A stretch of DNA of 64,000 nt, from assembly GCA_022315425.1 (NCBI GenBank), contig JAIUPT010000042.1, positions 1,426,001-1,490,000 on the forward strand, written 5' to 3'. The position numbers and the translations under genes were made by a program. This stretch comes from Pseudevernia furfuracea (Eukaryota; Ascomycota; Lecanoromycetes; Lecanorales; Parmeliaceae). The number at the start of each line of letters is the position of its first letter. The first letter of the stretch is position 1. Positions 33,671 through 43,696 of this stretch are shown here, piece by piece. The notes below the pieces were generated by a model that worked only from the letters and a program-made list of their open reading frames with translations, was not told the origin of the DNA and did not search any database.

Positions 33671-35054
33671 TTACAATTTGGACCTGCTTTTAAGATGTTC
33701 AATCTTGTTCACGCAAGTCCCAACGCCTTCCAGGCCGACTTCAACAACATCACCGTCCTTAAGCCACAGTGGCGGTTTCCTGCCCGAGCCTACGCCTTGT
33801 GGTCTATGCGCAAAATCAGCTATGTTCGTAGACCAAGCAGACACTAGCACTTACGTTCCAGTAAAAATCAAATCCCCAGGGAGGAGAGTCGTCCCTTGGC
33901 TTAAGAAGCTGATTGTCTTGGCCTGAATGAATTTGGAGTCAGTATTCCTCCTTTGAATGGTTCTCGAGGCAGAAGACATGTCTCAGGAGGCGGGAAAGAT
34001 CTCCGGCCCCCAAAACATGATGAAAAGGGGAATATTTGGTCGGAAAAGATAACTCACCACTCCAAAAATCATGTCCTTAGTACTGCTGTCTTGTACAGTC
34101 TTACCACTGTTTAGAGTCAGTACGATCTAGTTGAGAGGGTATATTGAGTTTTGGAGCATGTCTGAAGAGCAGACACTCTCAAGACATGTCTCACGACTCA
34201 GCGTGTGGTCCAAAAAAGGAAATATGGACGCCGAAAATACGTACTTGACCTTCGTCGAAATCCTGAGGGCCTGGGGGTCATTGATCAAAGAACTCGACAC
34301 AATGCCTGGCCCATACGGAGCCCATCCATCGAAGCCTTTCCCTAACGCCCACTGTCCGCCTCCTCTTTTCAGTTGCCATTCGCGATGTGATACATCGTCA
34401 CCGACTGCATATCCCATGACATAGTCAAGAGCTTTAGATTCTGGGACTTCCCTCGCCTCTTTCCCAATAATGGCCACGAGCTCGCATTCATAATCTAACC
34501 CATCCACTTCTTGGGCCATAGCAGGGATAGGAACATTGTCGAAGGGCCCGCTAAGTGAAGTGACAGGTTTATCCGTTCGGAGTCAGTATTGCCTATTTGA
34601 GGGGGAACATTGAGCCTTGGAACATGTCTACAGAGTATAGACTCTCAAGACATGTCTCAAGACTCAAGACTGAGTCCAAAAGAGGAGAAATGAGCTCCGA
34701 AAATACGTACAGAATAGCACAGGGTATCTTGGCAGCGGCATGTTTGATTCTTTGGCATGTTGTTCGTAATTGAGGCCGAGGCAACGGACGGTTTTGACGT
34801 CTTCGCTGGCAAGGGGAGCAAGGAGAAGCCGTACATCCTGATTGGCTTCAGCGAGCAGTATGATACGACTGTGCGAGGGAAGAACGCACGGCGATTTGCT
34901 CAGTCACGTCGTGTTTACCGAATACATCCCCCTTAATCACACGGGCTTGCTTCGTTCTGCCTATATCGCTGACACCCTTTGGTAAGATAGCATCTCCATA
35001 ATAGGTTCTGCCATCTTTGGCAAGGAATCGGACTAGACGTGAGAAGGGAGGCAT
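33671..35054 (-). CDS. Fumarylacetoacetate hydrolase (FAH) family protein
   Basis: Six exons, 35054-34890, 34837-34711, 34572-34245, 34106-34058, 33922-33855 and 33803-33671, give 289 residues by homology-guided joining. FAH-fold landmarks: LLAPLASEDVKTVRCLGLNY, metal ligands in DYECELVAIIGKEA and VGDDVSHREWQ, GKGFDGWAPYGP, STKDMIFGV, LLPGDLIFTGTPQGVGSG and DGDVVEVGLEGVGT. Members hydrolyse C-C bonds of acylpyruvates or decarboxylate oxaloacetate; the exact substrate is unclear. Introns 2, 3 and 4 (138, 138 and 135 nt) are related to each other and to introns elsewhere in the window. Intron 2 ends in CGG where the related introns end in CAG, so normal splicing may fail or shift (see findings). 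Start 35054 gives the usual MPPFSRLVRFLAKDG. Confidence 0.83.
33923..34057 (-). repeat. introner-like intron, FAH intron 4
   Basis: 135 nt, phase 0. Contains TGAGACATGTCTTC and ends AATACTGACTCCAAATTC then ATTCAG. The 5' part is the most divergent of the three FAH copies. Confidence 0.62.
34107..34244 (-). repeat. introner-like intron, FAH intron 3
   Basis: 138 nt. Starts GTACGTATTTTCGGCGTC, carries GAGACATGTCTTGAGAGT and a hairpin-forming AGACATG partner, and ends GTACTGACTCTAAACAG. Confidence 0.78.
34573..34710 (-). repeat. introner-like intron, FAH intron 2 (acceptor mutated)
   Basis: 138 nt, the same length as intron 3 and clearly its sister: GTACGTATTTTCGGAGCTC, GAGACATGTCTTGAGAGT, AATACTGACTCCGAACGG. 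ACATGTCT (34622-34629) and AGACATGT (34648-34655) can pair as a hairpin. The terminal dinucleotide is GG instead of AG. Confidence 0.75.
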
Positions 35055-35830
35055 AGTAGGAATTAGACAATTCAAAGCAGTCAGTGACAAACGGAGTCTT
35101 TCATAAATCTACTTGAAGCTCGAGTGGCAGATTGTGGAATACATATTGGTTTCGCATTGACCGAGGCATTCTTGTACTAGTACTCGTAAACGCCGGCTTT
35201 ACTGTATATCCCCGCAGCGGCATTCTTTTGCGGCTTTCCGCCGATGTAAATTCTCTCCCAAATTAAGCACTGATATGAGGCTCTCTGGATTACAGAGAGG
35301 GGTTTTGTCACTGTATCGCCAGTGCCTGAGAGAGATACAGAAGAAGCCGGTGGTTTGTCACCTTCCATATGAAGTCCATTATCAAAGCGAAGAACAAATC
35401 TAACCCGTCTTAGGACGTACAAGGAAACTTCAAGGGGTTTGCAAGGTACGTGTCTGTTCAATGAATCATCTGGCCAACTCGGAATTCCAGGTTGACACCA
35501 GGCGTCATAGGACCGAGTTCGAAAAGAACATTGGGCTGGACAAGAAAGACTTCGCTGCAATTGAGTATCTCTTGCGGAAAGGTCAGAGGCAGCTGGAAAT
35601 TTACTCCTCTCCTGGAATCAGGAATATCATGAGGTGATGCCAATCAAGTTGCTCATGAGTTGCAACTTCCGAGATCCCTATGCTAGGATTACGACACGTC
35701 AGCTCTTGAGTATATAGTCATCGTATTATGTGGAAATAGTAGTTATTTCTGGTACATAAGCTATAGCACCCCAGGTATCTCTACAGCGCCACCAACGCCA
35801 TCGCTAAGTATCCAAAAGATCAGACGGCAT
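35055..35830. other. intergenic stretch with an unassigned minus-strand frame
   Basis: About 775 bp. A 127-codon minus-strand frame (35177-35560) and an overlapping 61-codon frame (35458-35643) could be pieces of a small gene, but no intron chain joining them was convincing and no family is recognised. The remainder should be FAH promoter and lipase 3' UTR. Confidence 0.45.
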
Positions 35831-37100
35831 TCAAAGCTCTCCTTCCTCACCATGAGGGTATCCTCGATACCAATCCTTGGGATCTCCGCCCGGTATGCAA
35901 AGCCCGAGTCTCCAGAAGTAGTCTCGATGAGCAAAGAACAATTGCCATATCCGAAAGCGTGGCGGTACTGTCATAAGACCCTTCGTGTCGTCCCACCAGT
36001 CCTTGAAACCTGCTATATCGGCGCCTTGCTCAATGTTTGGGACATTCGGACCTTCACGACCGTCACTGCGGACTTCCGCACCAGCTATACAACTTGGGTC
36101 TTCATCACCCTCACAGTACCTCAGGTCCTTGGCTTCCGGAGATAGCTCCGGCTTCGAGATATAAACTTCCCCAGCGTGCATTTGATAGCCCCACTCTGTC
36201 AAAGGAAGCAACGGTACCGGGTCGTCGACATGTGTTACTCTTCTGTACCGTCCAGTAATGTTCATGGGACCAGCATCCGAGAAAGTCTTGTCGATGTATT
36301 GCATCAATCGTTGGTTTCCGATTCTTGGCTCACCAAAGGTGGTTACTTGAGGGTTCCAACTCCGAGATTCGAAGTCGAGGGATGCAAGAGCTGCCACCGC
36401 CCCGCCGAGAGAATGTCCTACCAAAGTCACCTGATAGTCCGGATATTTCAGAACGAGTTCTTTGATGTGGGGCAGGATGTGAGGTCGAGTATGCCTCCAC
36501 GAGGTCATGAACCCTGCGTGGACGGTGCAGTTGGTACATTCTGCCTCCTGTGGGTTTATTGCTCGTTTTCGCAAGCCTCGGGTATGGTAATCCTCGTCCT
36601 TGTCCTCGTCGCCTGGATAAGGTATATACTCCTGTGGAATGGTTGATAAGTCGATGATGGTATTCGCTACTGAATATGTTCCGCGGAACGCCACGATAAT
36701 CCTTGGAGGGGACGGAGGATGAGAAAGAACAACGTATCCACAGCTGTCAGACATGAAGGGTCCTGTATTCCATGTCTACTCACAATAGTAAATAAAGGCG
36801 AAAGCCGAAGAGTAGAAGTCAGACGCCTACCATCACCAACTCGAAGCTGGGAAAATCCTGGCATCGGCTCGCGCATAAGAAAGGCTTTTGAATGCCCGTT
36901 CCTGTCACTCCGACACAATAAGAAATATCGACTATCCGTGAAAGCTCTTCGAGGTCATTGAAGAGCTCGATGGATATGGTGTGTTTCCAGGTTGATTGCA
37001 AGTCTTCCGCTAATGGCGCTTGGAAGGAAGGGACCCCAAGTGCTGAAGAGAGGGATGAAGAACAGCATAACAATAAGACGAATGTCAGAAAGCGAAACAT
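35831..37100 (-). CDS. Secreted class 3 (fungal) lipase
   Basis: Exons 37100-36831 and 36775-35831 give 404 residues. The N-terminus MFRFLTFVLLLCCSSSLSSA is a typical signal peptide. The alpha/beta-hydrolase core has RIIVAFRGTYS (oxyanion region), the nucleophile Ser in TLVGHSLGGAVAAL, the Asp region VTTFGEPRIGNQ then THVDDPVPLLP, and a likely catalytic His in WGYQMHAGEVYI. CTNCTVHAGF is the family-typical Cys pair. It probably acts outside the cell on triacylglycerols or other lipid esters. ATG 37100 is used instead of an upstream in-frame ATG (37265) because only it places the signal peptide first. The donor is ambiguous between GTGATG and GTAGGC; the second gives SFELVMTWNTGP. Confidence 0.9.
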
Positions 37101-37422
37101 TATGTTTTGAATTGGTCGAGTGAGGATAGTGAATAATGAAGGTGTTGCGAAAACGTCACCGTTCAAGGTTGCCAAGACCTGGGGTAGCGCCGGGATCTTG
37201 CCAGAAAGAGGTTTAGTGCTGTTGGAAGAGCACATGGCCATATTTATGGACAAGAATTCAGACATCGTCCTTCTCGCTATCCGACGTGCTCAATTTCAAT
37301 TGGGGGTATCCACGATTTATGAACGCTTTAAAAATTCATAGGTATGAGCGCAATAGAGCCTATCAATCCAATCCAGCTCCAAGAACCCCGACGCCAGAGC
37401 CTCGCAGCTAAAATCTCAACAA

Positions 37423-38326
37423 TTACGACCCGACCGCATGAGCGAAAACCTTCGCAGCTAGCTCACTGAGCAATTTAGCTTTGTCGCCTTGGGGTAGCTC
37501 CTATTACCTAGTCAGATAACTTCGCTCCTTGCTCCATCAAGAAACAAATGAAAGGGCAATCCACTTACCTGGAACACGCTGTAGACGCTCTTCCCTCTCG
37601 CATCTCTCACTGCTCCTAATCTGTTGCCCGCCACTGCTCCAGCAATAGCCCCTGGGAAATTTGCAACAATGAAACCCATAGCCCCACCACTCAGTCCTCC
37701 TACCATGCTCCAAAACTTGCTGGTAGGCTTTGCTTCCTTGCCTTCTGCCATTCCTTCCTCTCTCAACATCTCCTCAAAGATACCTCCAAATTGCTCATTG
37801 CTGAAGTGTTCTTCTTCGTGTGTATTCTTCGCACCGAAACCAAATGCAGACCAGGGGAAGCCACCAGATGGCTTTTCTTGGCGGGGTATGTCTTCGGTGT
37901 CAGGATCGCTGTCCTCGTCGCCAGCGGGGAAACCATGGTAAGAGCGGGCAGAGTCATAGTCGCGGCGACGACTGGGGTCTGAAAGTGTGTAGTATGCGTC
38001 ATTAATCTCCTGGAATTTCTTGGTGCGGGCCGGGCGGTCAGGTGAGTCAGAGGGGACACGGTCGGGGTGCGATTTCAAGGCTTGTCTTAACAAGATAGTC
38101 AGTCCGCTGTATTAAGAATATATATATGCGATGGACACACTTCTTGTAGGCATCTCGGATTTGCTGTTGGGTTGCTTGGGGTGATATGTCGAGGATCACA
38201 TCTGTAATTGTTAGAATCACGAAGGGTGATGCATGGTCGAGTCGTACAGTAGTCTGGAGGCGCACCTGAAGGAGGTTAGCAGGGTATCTACGCGTAAGGA
38301 GCATGAGAGTGGCACTTACTGGACAT
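37423..38326 (-). CDS. J-domain protein with glycine-rich C-terminal segment
   Basis: Exons 38326-38320 (7 nt), 38265-38248 (18 nt), 38201-38141, 38085-37569 and 37500-37423 give 226 residues. Splicing yields MSSAPPDYYVILDISPQATQ at the N-terminus, a canonical J-domain start, then RDAYKKQALKSHPDRV with the HPD triad and FQEINDAYYTLSDPSRRRDY. The C-terminal half has LSGGAMGFIVANFPGAIAGA, a Gly/Ala-rich hydrophobic segment that may contact or cross a membrane. J-proteins stimulate Hsp70 ATPase through HPD; the client and compartment are unknown. The first two exons total 25 nt, so the J-domain start is invisible to simple ORF searching. Small exons are supported by the resulting DYYVILDIS motif. 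Confidence 0.83.
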
Positions 38327-38937
38327 CTCTTCGAAAACGGCTGCTCAAGGCGTAATGCCTGCTATTACGCGTCAAAGGTAAGCTGAGAGATCTGGACCAA
38401 AGAAGTTGCCTAGGACGGATAGAGCGCAAAAGATCTCGAGGCGCGCGAGCAGTGCTGAGGTCCGATTTCCTAGGAATAGTGTCAAGGGATATGTGTACAC
38501 AGCTCAGACACGAGCATGGAGGCCTGAATTACAATGGGGAGAGCAACTCGTATGACGTACATTTAGGGTTGAGCCAAGCCTCGCCTAACCTTAACTCCGT
38601 ACAATCATACAATCAACCCGCATGCGTGATTGGATGGACCGACCCCTCGCACGAAACCGAGTTGATTTTGAGATCTCTTAAAATGTCCTAATAATGTCCG
38701 AGCTATCGTTCGTTTTATCTATGTACTCGTCAGAGACTCTGATGACTTGTGCCAATTGAACAATATCGCCAAAGTGAGCGACGAGAAGTCTGGGGAGATC
38801 GCTAGCGACGGCGCCTCGGCTTTTACTCTAGCGAGCCATCAGCCCCAGCCTCTCTTGAAGCTCGAGTTCGCCTTTTGCAACCAGCTTTCTAACGACGTTT
38901 CGACTCCACCCAACCCCCACCTCACTATCGACCAGCA
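38327..38937. other. divergent promoter region
   Basis: About 610 bp between the J-protein gene and the small membrane-protein gene. No gene or repeat recognised. Confidence 0.55.
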
Positions 38938-39357
38938 ATGGCATGGTTCTCCGGTCCCGGTCGCACCTCTTCTCCGCGCCGCTCGTCCTCCTACTCGCAA
39001 CGTCCTTCCAGCGACAGTAAAGCCTACTACTCCAGGACCTCCTCCTCACATCCCAGCCGCGCGCGACCCCGTGGAGGCTACGTCAATCGCATCCTTTCCC
39101 AAATAAAGCGCTACCTCCGTCACCTGTACGACTATGCGCGCAATCATCCAGTCAAGCTGATAATGCTCTTGCTTCCATTGTTGACCGGCGGGGCGTTGGC
39201 GGGGGTGCTGGCAAAGTTTGGTATTAGGTTACCGGCTGGTTTGGCAAATATGGTGCCCGGAGGTGCTGGCGGTAGACCTGGGTTTGGAGGAAGGAGTGAT
39301 GTAGGCAGTGGGGGCGGTGTACAGAATTTGATGAAGATGGCGCAGATGTTTGTATGA
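38938..39357 (+). CDS. small Ser/Arg-rich single-pass membrane protein
   Basis: Single exon, 139 residues. The first 50 residues are Ser/Arg/Tyr-rich and probably disordered. An amphipathic basic helix (VNRILSQIKRYLRHLYDYA) is followed by one membrane segment, VKLIMLLLPLLTGGALAGVL, and a Gly-rich tail (MVPGGAGGRPGFGGR). The pattern resembles conserved small fungal proteins of unknown function. The alternative frame 38747-39106 overlaps it and lacks such structure. Confidence 0.65.
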   Translation: MAWFSGPGRTSSPRRSSSYSQRPSSDSKAYYSRTSSSHPSRARPRGGYVNRILSQIKRYLRHLYDYARNHPVKLIMLLLPLLTGGALAGVLAKFGIRLPAGLANMVPGGAGGRPGFGGRSDVGSGGGVQNLMKMAQMFV

Positions 39358-39953
39358 GGGCTATAATGGGCTGTTGATATTGGGCGGCGTGGGAGGTAAG
39401 TGTTCCGAGCTTATACCATCAACACAATACGCTGCGCTTTTGCTAATCGGCGACGAAGCGAGAAGCTTGGTCTAGGGAGGTCTACCTACTCATTGGATGT
39501 CCAATACAATTTATATGCCGTTGATGACTGACATGAAATGGCGAGGCAGGGGCCTTGATGCATTGGACTAGATTCCAATTGCGAGGGTGTCTTGTTAGGC
39601 AAGCTGTCAAGATCCATGGCAGTCGGAGTAGCGCAAAATACCAAGATCCTCTATTTCTAGCTTGCTAAATGCTTCATTGGGCGAAAATTTAGCCCTTAGC
39701 TAGGTGGAATTCCTTAGCTGTGCACAATGCCACAGAGCAAATTATGTCAGCGAACACAAGTGCTACACGCTCTTACAGCTTTCATGCCCGTACATAGCTA
39801 ATTGGCACAATGACCTTTTGGACGGCCTTCTTGCTCTAAGCTTATATCATCAGGCCGCAAACAGGAAGGGATTTCTGTGCGGATTTTGGTTTCACTCAAG
39901 GCTGCCGACTATGACTTTTCATAGATGGCCGGAGTTGTTGTACGTCTCATCAG
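39358..39953. other. intergenic, convergent genes
   Basis: About 600 bp between convergent stop codons; presumably 3' UTRs. A plus-strand frame at 39704-40045 overlaps the ERJ5 coding end and is discounted. Confidence 0.55.
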
Positions 39954-41235
39954 TTACGCCTTGCCATTTCTCTTACCACGTTTTCGTGCGGTTCCATTCC
40001 TTGAATCTTGCTTCAAGGCTGGGCCAGCATACTCTCCGTCGGTAGTATTTTCCAGATCCTCCAATTCAGCTTGCTCATAGTTCGACTGGACACCGGCAAT
40101 GCGACTCTTAATCTTGTGGTAGGTCCACAAAGGTAAGCGGAACAAAACCGTCTGCCTGAACGTAGGCTTGGGTATCTCCTCCGGATCTAGTAAGAGTTCC
40201 ACCCTCTCCCCGTCCTCGTCCACTTCCTCAACATAGACATTTCCCATGGAGTCCACGATGAGGACTTTCCCATTGGGAGCCTGAACTTTCTTCTTCGCCC
40301 CTTGGGGCCCCTGTTCACTTTCCGATTCAAGAGGTGTAGGTGTACTTGTACCACTCCGCCTAATTCCTTTGCTTGTCTTCTTGTCTTTATCTTTTCTGTT
40401 TTCTTTGTCCTGCATGCGCTTCTGGCGGCGATTGATAACCGCGGCGCCGTTCTCTTGCGCCAAGGACGCTGGGGGGCTAGCTGTCGCTCCCTTTATTTCC
40501 CCATCTATGCCAGGAATTCCTTTAATTCCAGAGTCGTCGCCCCAAGCTGATCGTCTCGCATCTCGAATGATCCGTTCGGCGTAATCTCTTTGTCTCTGCC
40601 AGCTCACATACATGGCTGCGTAATGCACCAATCCTCCTCCAAATGCGAACAAGCCCAGGAGCACTGACCCCAGACCAGGGCGAAAGCGAGCGTAATAGTA
40701 TCCAGTCCCACGCCATTTGGGGAAGCCGTTGCTCAGGAAGAAATCGTATCTTTCGCGGCCCGGTCCTTTCAAGATCTCAGCAACAACACCGAGTCGAGCA
40801 TACCGCTCGCTAGCCTTCTTCACCGCGGTCTGGATTTCAATTTCGGTGGGAGCCTTATTAACATGCACGCCTGGTTTCTTGTTCTTCAGTCCGAGTATTG
40901 GCTTGGAAGTTGCTTTTGCCTTGGAGGCTATGAGCGACTGCTTTGCCTTGTCGGGATGTATAATCCGGGATTTCTTTCTGTAGGCTTTGACGACCTCGTC
41001 TTGAGAAGCGCTAGCCTTCACGCCCAAGAAATCTAGAGAGTGGATAAGAGTAAGCCAGAAAGAAAAGGAATGAATTTGTAGGACAGCATGAGTAGTCACC
41101 GTAAAAAGTCATCTCAGGACCCTCGGAAGCCTCGATCTCGTCTCGAAGTCGGAATATTTCATGGTCATCCTTGGTAAAGCCGGCAACCAACGCGAGGAGA
41201 CCGCTGCAGAGCAAAATAAAGAAAGAGGATTTCAT
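39954..41235 (-). CDS. ERJ5: ER-resident J-domain protein Erj5
   Basis: Exons 41235-41100 and 41032-39954 give 404 residues. A signal peptide (MKSSFFILLCSGLLALVAG) precedes the lumenal J-domain: EMTFYDFLGVKASASQDEVV, YRKKSRIIHPDK (HPD present), then a long insert typical of Erj5 before ERYARLGVVAEILKGPGRER and YDFFLSNGFPKWRGTGYYYA. A membrane segment (GSVLLGLFAFGGGLVHYAAM) follows, with a long charged cytosolic tail. Erj5 partners Kar2/BiP and helps ER protein folding. The tail NRRQKRMQDKENRKDKDKK and the PNGKVLIVDSMGNVYVEEVD segment are family-typical. The intron (67 nt) falls inside the J-domain start. Confidence 0.92.
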
Positions 41236-41832
41236 GTTTAAGGAAGGTAATGCATGTGTGCCTGAAGCATTAAATATTGTCACAAAAGCTCCCGAGGTGT
41301 GTGTACGCTCTAGTGGCCTTTTCGGCTTCTGTGGTCCAATCCCGATCAAGTAATTGGGCGGGTGGGAAAATCCGAAATGCAAGTGTGCGAAGAAATCCGG
41401 GGAGACAGTCAAGTTATAATAAGAGAAGCCTTTTTCCCACTCATTCCTCTCGATATATTTCAGGAAGTCTGAATGGTATGCCTGATGGTTGCAGAGGGCA
41501 GGAAGTTCGTGCTGAGCATGGCTTAATCCTAAGTTCCTGGCTGAAAAGGAGACAGACCCCTGTCACAACCGTCAAAAAACTGAGGAGACAATAATCATAA
41601 TTAATCTGTGGGACAAAGAACACATTTGCTTCTTCTCAAAGTGTCTCCACAATTCTTCACACTTCCACTTCCTCACCATTCGCTACCATCACCGAAATGT
41701 ATGGACTATCCCCGCTCACTGTCTATATATTCACCAGCTAATCAGATCTACAGTACGCTCTTTCCATCAACATCTCCAGAGGACGAACCAAAACCAACAC
41801 CTCCAGTCGGGACCACTATTTTCACTCCAGCA
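41236..41832. other. divergent promoter region of ERJ5 and PRA1
   Basis: About 600 bp. The frame of PRA1 is open upstream to 41608, but that part has no family similarity and is read as 5' UTR. Confidence 0.55.
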
Positions 41833-42363
41833 ATGTCGCGAATCAACATCCCCCTTGAGGCTCTGACCTCTCGCCTTAATCTCGGATCCCGTTTTGAAGG
41901 AGTACGGTCCCAGTCGCTGACGTCCAGATTTGCCAACCTAAAGCCCATCTCTGAGTTCCTCGATCTCAAACGCCTCTCCAAGCCTGCCAGTTTCGGAGAG
42001 GTCCAAAGCCGAGTCAACTATAACCTGTCATACTTCTCAAGCAACTATTTCGCCGTAGCCCTAATGCTCACAATCTACAGCTTGCTTACCAACGTCGCAT
42101 TGTTGTTTGACATGGTTTTCATGGGCGTTGGACTCTTCGCTATTAAGAAACTTGATGGTCGGGAGCTCGAGTTGGGTTTTGCCCGTCTTACCACCTCCCA
42201 ATTATACACGGGCCTGTTCATCATCGGAGTGCCGGTCTTCATCTGGGCTTCCCCGATTGCAACAGCCTTATGGCTGGTCGGTGCTATCGGTGTGACAACA
42301 CTCGGTCACGCATCATTTATGGATAAACCGATTGATACAGCTTTTTCCGAGGAGGCGGTCTAG
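41833..42363 (+). CDS. PRA1 family (prenylated Rab acceptor / Yip3-like) protein
   Basis: Single exon, 176 residues. PRA1 landmarks: RPxx-like FANLKPISEFLDLKRLSKP, SRVNYNLSYFSSNY, then two hydrophobic hairpins (FAVALMLTIYSLLTNVALLF and YTGLFIIGVPVFIWASPIAT), ending LGHASFMDKPIDTAFSEEAV. PRA1 proteins sit in ER/Golgi membranes and bind prenylated Rab GTPases, assisting their membrane delivery. Start 41833 (MSRINIPLEAL) matches the usual family start; an in-frame upstream ATG at 41608 would add 75 unmatched residues. The next open frame begins before this stop codon (see next entry). Confidence 0.92.
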   Translation: MSRINIPLEALTSRLNLGSRFEGVRSQSLTSRFANLKPISEFLDLKRLSKPASFGEVQSRVNYNLSYFSSNYFAVALMLTIYSLLTNVALLFDMVFMGVGLFAIKKLDGRELELGFARLTTSQLYTGLFIIGVPVFIWASPIATALWLVGAIGVTTLGHASFMDKPIDTAFSEEAV

Positions 42364-43625
42364 GTGGTCGGCCGCGAACTCCAAAAGATTCGCCCTTATG
42401 GGGAAGACCATCAGGGGCTCGTCCGGGGAAGAGAAGGAGCGGGTCGGGCAGGCAGGCACAACAATGGGAAGAAGATAGACGATTTGAAGAAATAGACAGC
42501 GATGAAGATGACGGTCAGGGTGTTGGGTTGGATGGGGTATCCGTTAGCGATGAACTGCATTTTACGGGTGCGAATTTGGATCGACGTTCACGTCGTCGAC
42601 AGGTGTATGATGATAGGGCATCCTCCGAGTCGTCTGGTGACGACTATGGCTCAAACCATGGAGCCGGCGGTACCATGCAGATCGCTCTTAGGGACAAGGA
42701 AGAATTACTGGTGCAAAAGGCTTTGGAACGCATACGTCGTGCACAGATGCTGGGAAGAACGAATGTCAAGTTGACCCAGCCCGAGCTAGATGCTCTTGAA
42801 CGCAAAAGAAAGAAGGATGAAGCCGAGAGTGCACGTAAGAAGTCAGAGATAAGGAACGCCGGTCGACGTCGAAGCAGCGGTCAGTCTCGCGATGCATCAA
42901 GAGAACGAAAGTCCAGCATGAGAAAGAGCAAAGAGTATTTTCCTGCCTACGATGGCGGAACTTCATCCAGTTCCAGAAGGTCCACACCTCCTGGCATCCT
43001 TGTTCCTGGTCCATCCGGCGTGCCTGCCTATTCACCGCTGGGATATTACGCGCCATCCACAGCTCCACAGGGTGGATCATCGCGCTCAGGCTCTCGATCA
43101 GCAAGTTCGCACAGCCTCACACAGGCTTCACCCCCATTGCCTCGTGCACATAAACAGCGTTACTCGTCAGGCGCTGATCCTGTTCAGCCCTCGCCAGCAC
43201 CCCGTTCACCACAATCGTCGCGACGTCTTCCGGATGACCCGAATTGGATACCTCGGCCGCGCTCATCGTCTTCCGTATCCAGTCAACCCTATCCGCCAGA
43301 TCAGTACCAAGCATACTCGCCTCCTCTTCCTCAGATACCGCATCAGTACAGCCAAGGTCGACGAGTAGTGTCAAGTCCCCAGCCGGACGTACAATACTCT
43401 CGCATTAGAGGAGAGCCTCAGGCTCGCTCTTCCGAGCCTTCTTCACTGCGCCGAGAACATTCTCGCCAATCGACTCCTGAAAGAAGTGAAAGCGAGGATG
43501 GCAGCGCAAGTGATCACGACGAAGGGGACGGCGTTCAAGTAGACGTTATACCTTATAGTCAAGGGTATGGAGTCAGCGTGCGTCCTGAAGGCGACCGGGA
43601 GAGGCAAAGAAGAGGCCAACGATGA
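42336..43625 (+). CDS. Ser/Pro/Arg-rich disordered protein, 5' end unresolved
   Basis: The frame is open from just after a TGA at 42333 to the stop at 43625 and overlaps the PRA1 3' end by about 28 nt in another frame. It looks coding throughout (GGRPRTPKDSPLWGRPSG, QQWEEDRRFEEIDSDEDDG). The first in-frame ATG is at 42675 (MQIALRDKEELLVQKALERI), giving 316 residues. The best conserved part is LRDKEELLVQKALERIRRAQ through NVKLTQPELDALERKRK, a short helical motif. The rest is Ser/Pro/Tyr-rich with RS repeats and an acidic end. A short upstream exon inside or beyond PRA1, or a read-through arrangement, could supply a start. Function is unknown. Confidence 0.62.
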   Translation, partial: YSFFRGGGLGGRPRTPKDSPLWGRPSGARPGKRRSGSGRQAQQWEEDRRFEEIDSDEDDGQGVGLDGVSVSDELHFTGANLDRRSRRRQVYDDRASSESSGDDYGSNHGAGGTMQIALRDKEELLVQKALERIRRAQMLGRTNVKLTQPELDALERKRKKDEAESARKKSEIRNAGRRRSSGQSRDASRERKSSMRKSKEYFPAYDGGTSSSSRRSTPPGILVPGPSGVPAYSPLGYYAPSTAPQGGSSRSGSRSASSHSLTQASPPLPRAHKQRYSSGADPVQPSPAPRSPQSSRRLPDDPNWIPRPRSSSSVSSQPYPPDQYQAYSPPLPQIPHQYSQGRRVVSSPQPDVQYSRIRGEPQARSSEPSSLRREHSRQSTPERSESEDGSASDHDEGDGVQVDVIPYSQGYGVSVRPEGDRERQRRGQR

Positions 43626-43696
43626 GCGTGATCGGAGTTTTGGGGTTAAAAAAGGATAGGATTTCACAGCGTTCCTTTGATTGAAATTTGACATTG

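Noticed and set aside
37101..37265. Upstream in-frame start of the lipase
   Set aside because: Would bury the signal peptide 55 residues inside the protein.
41608..41832. N-terminal extension of PRA1
   Set aside because: PRA1 homologues start near MSRINIPLEAL; the upstream codons show no similarity and read as 5' UTR.
42502..42774. 90-codon frame starting ATGAAGATGACG
   Set aside because: Overlaps the better supported Ser-rich frame and has random composition.
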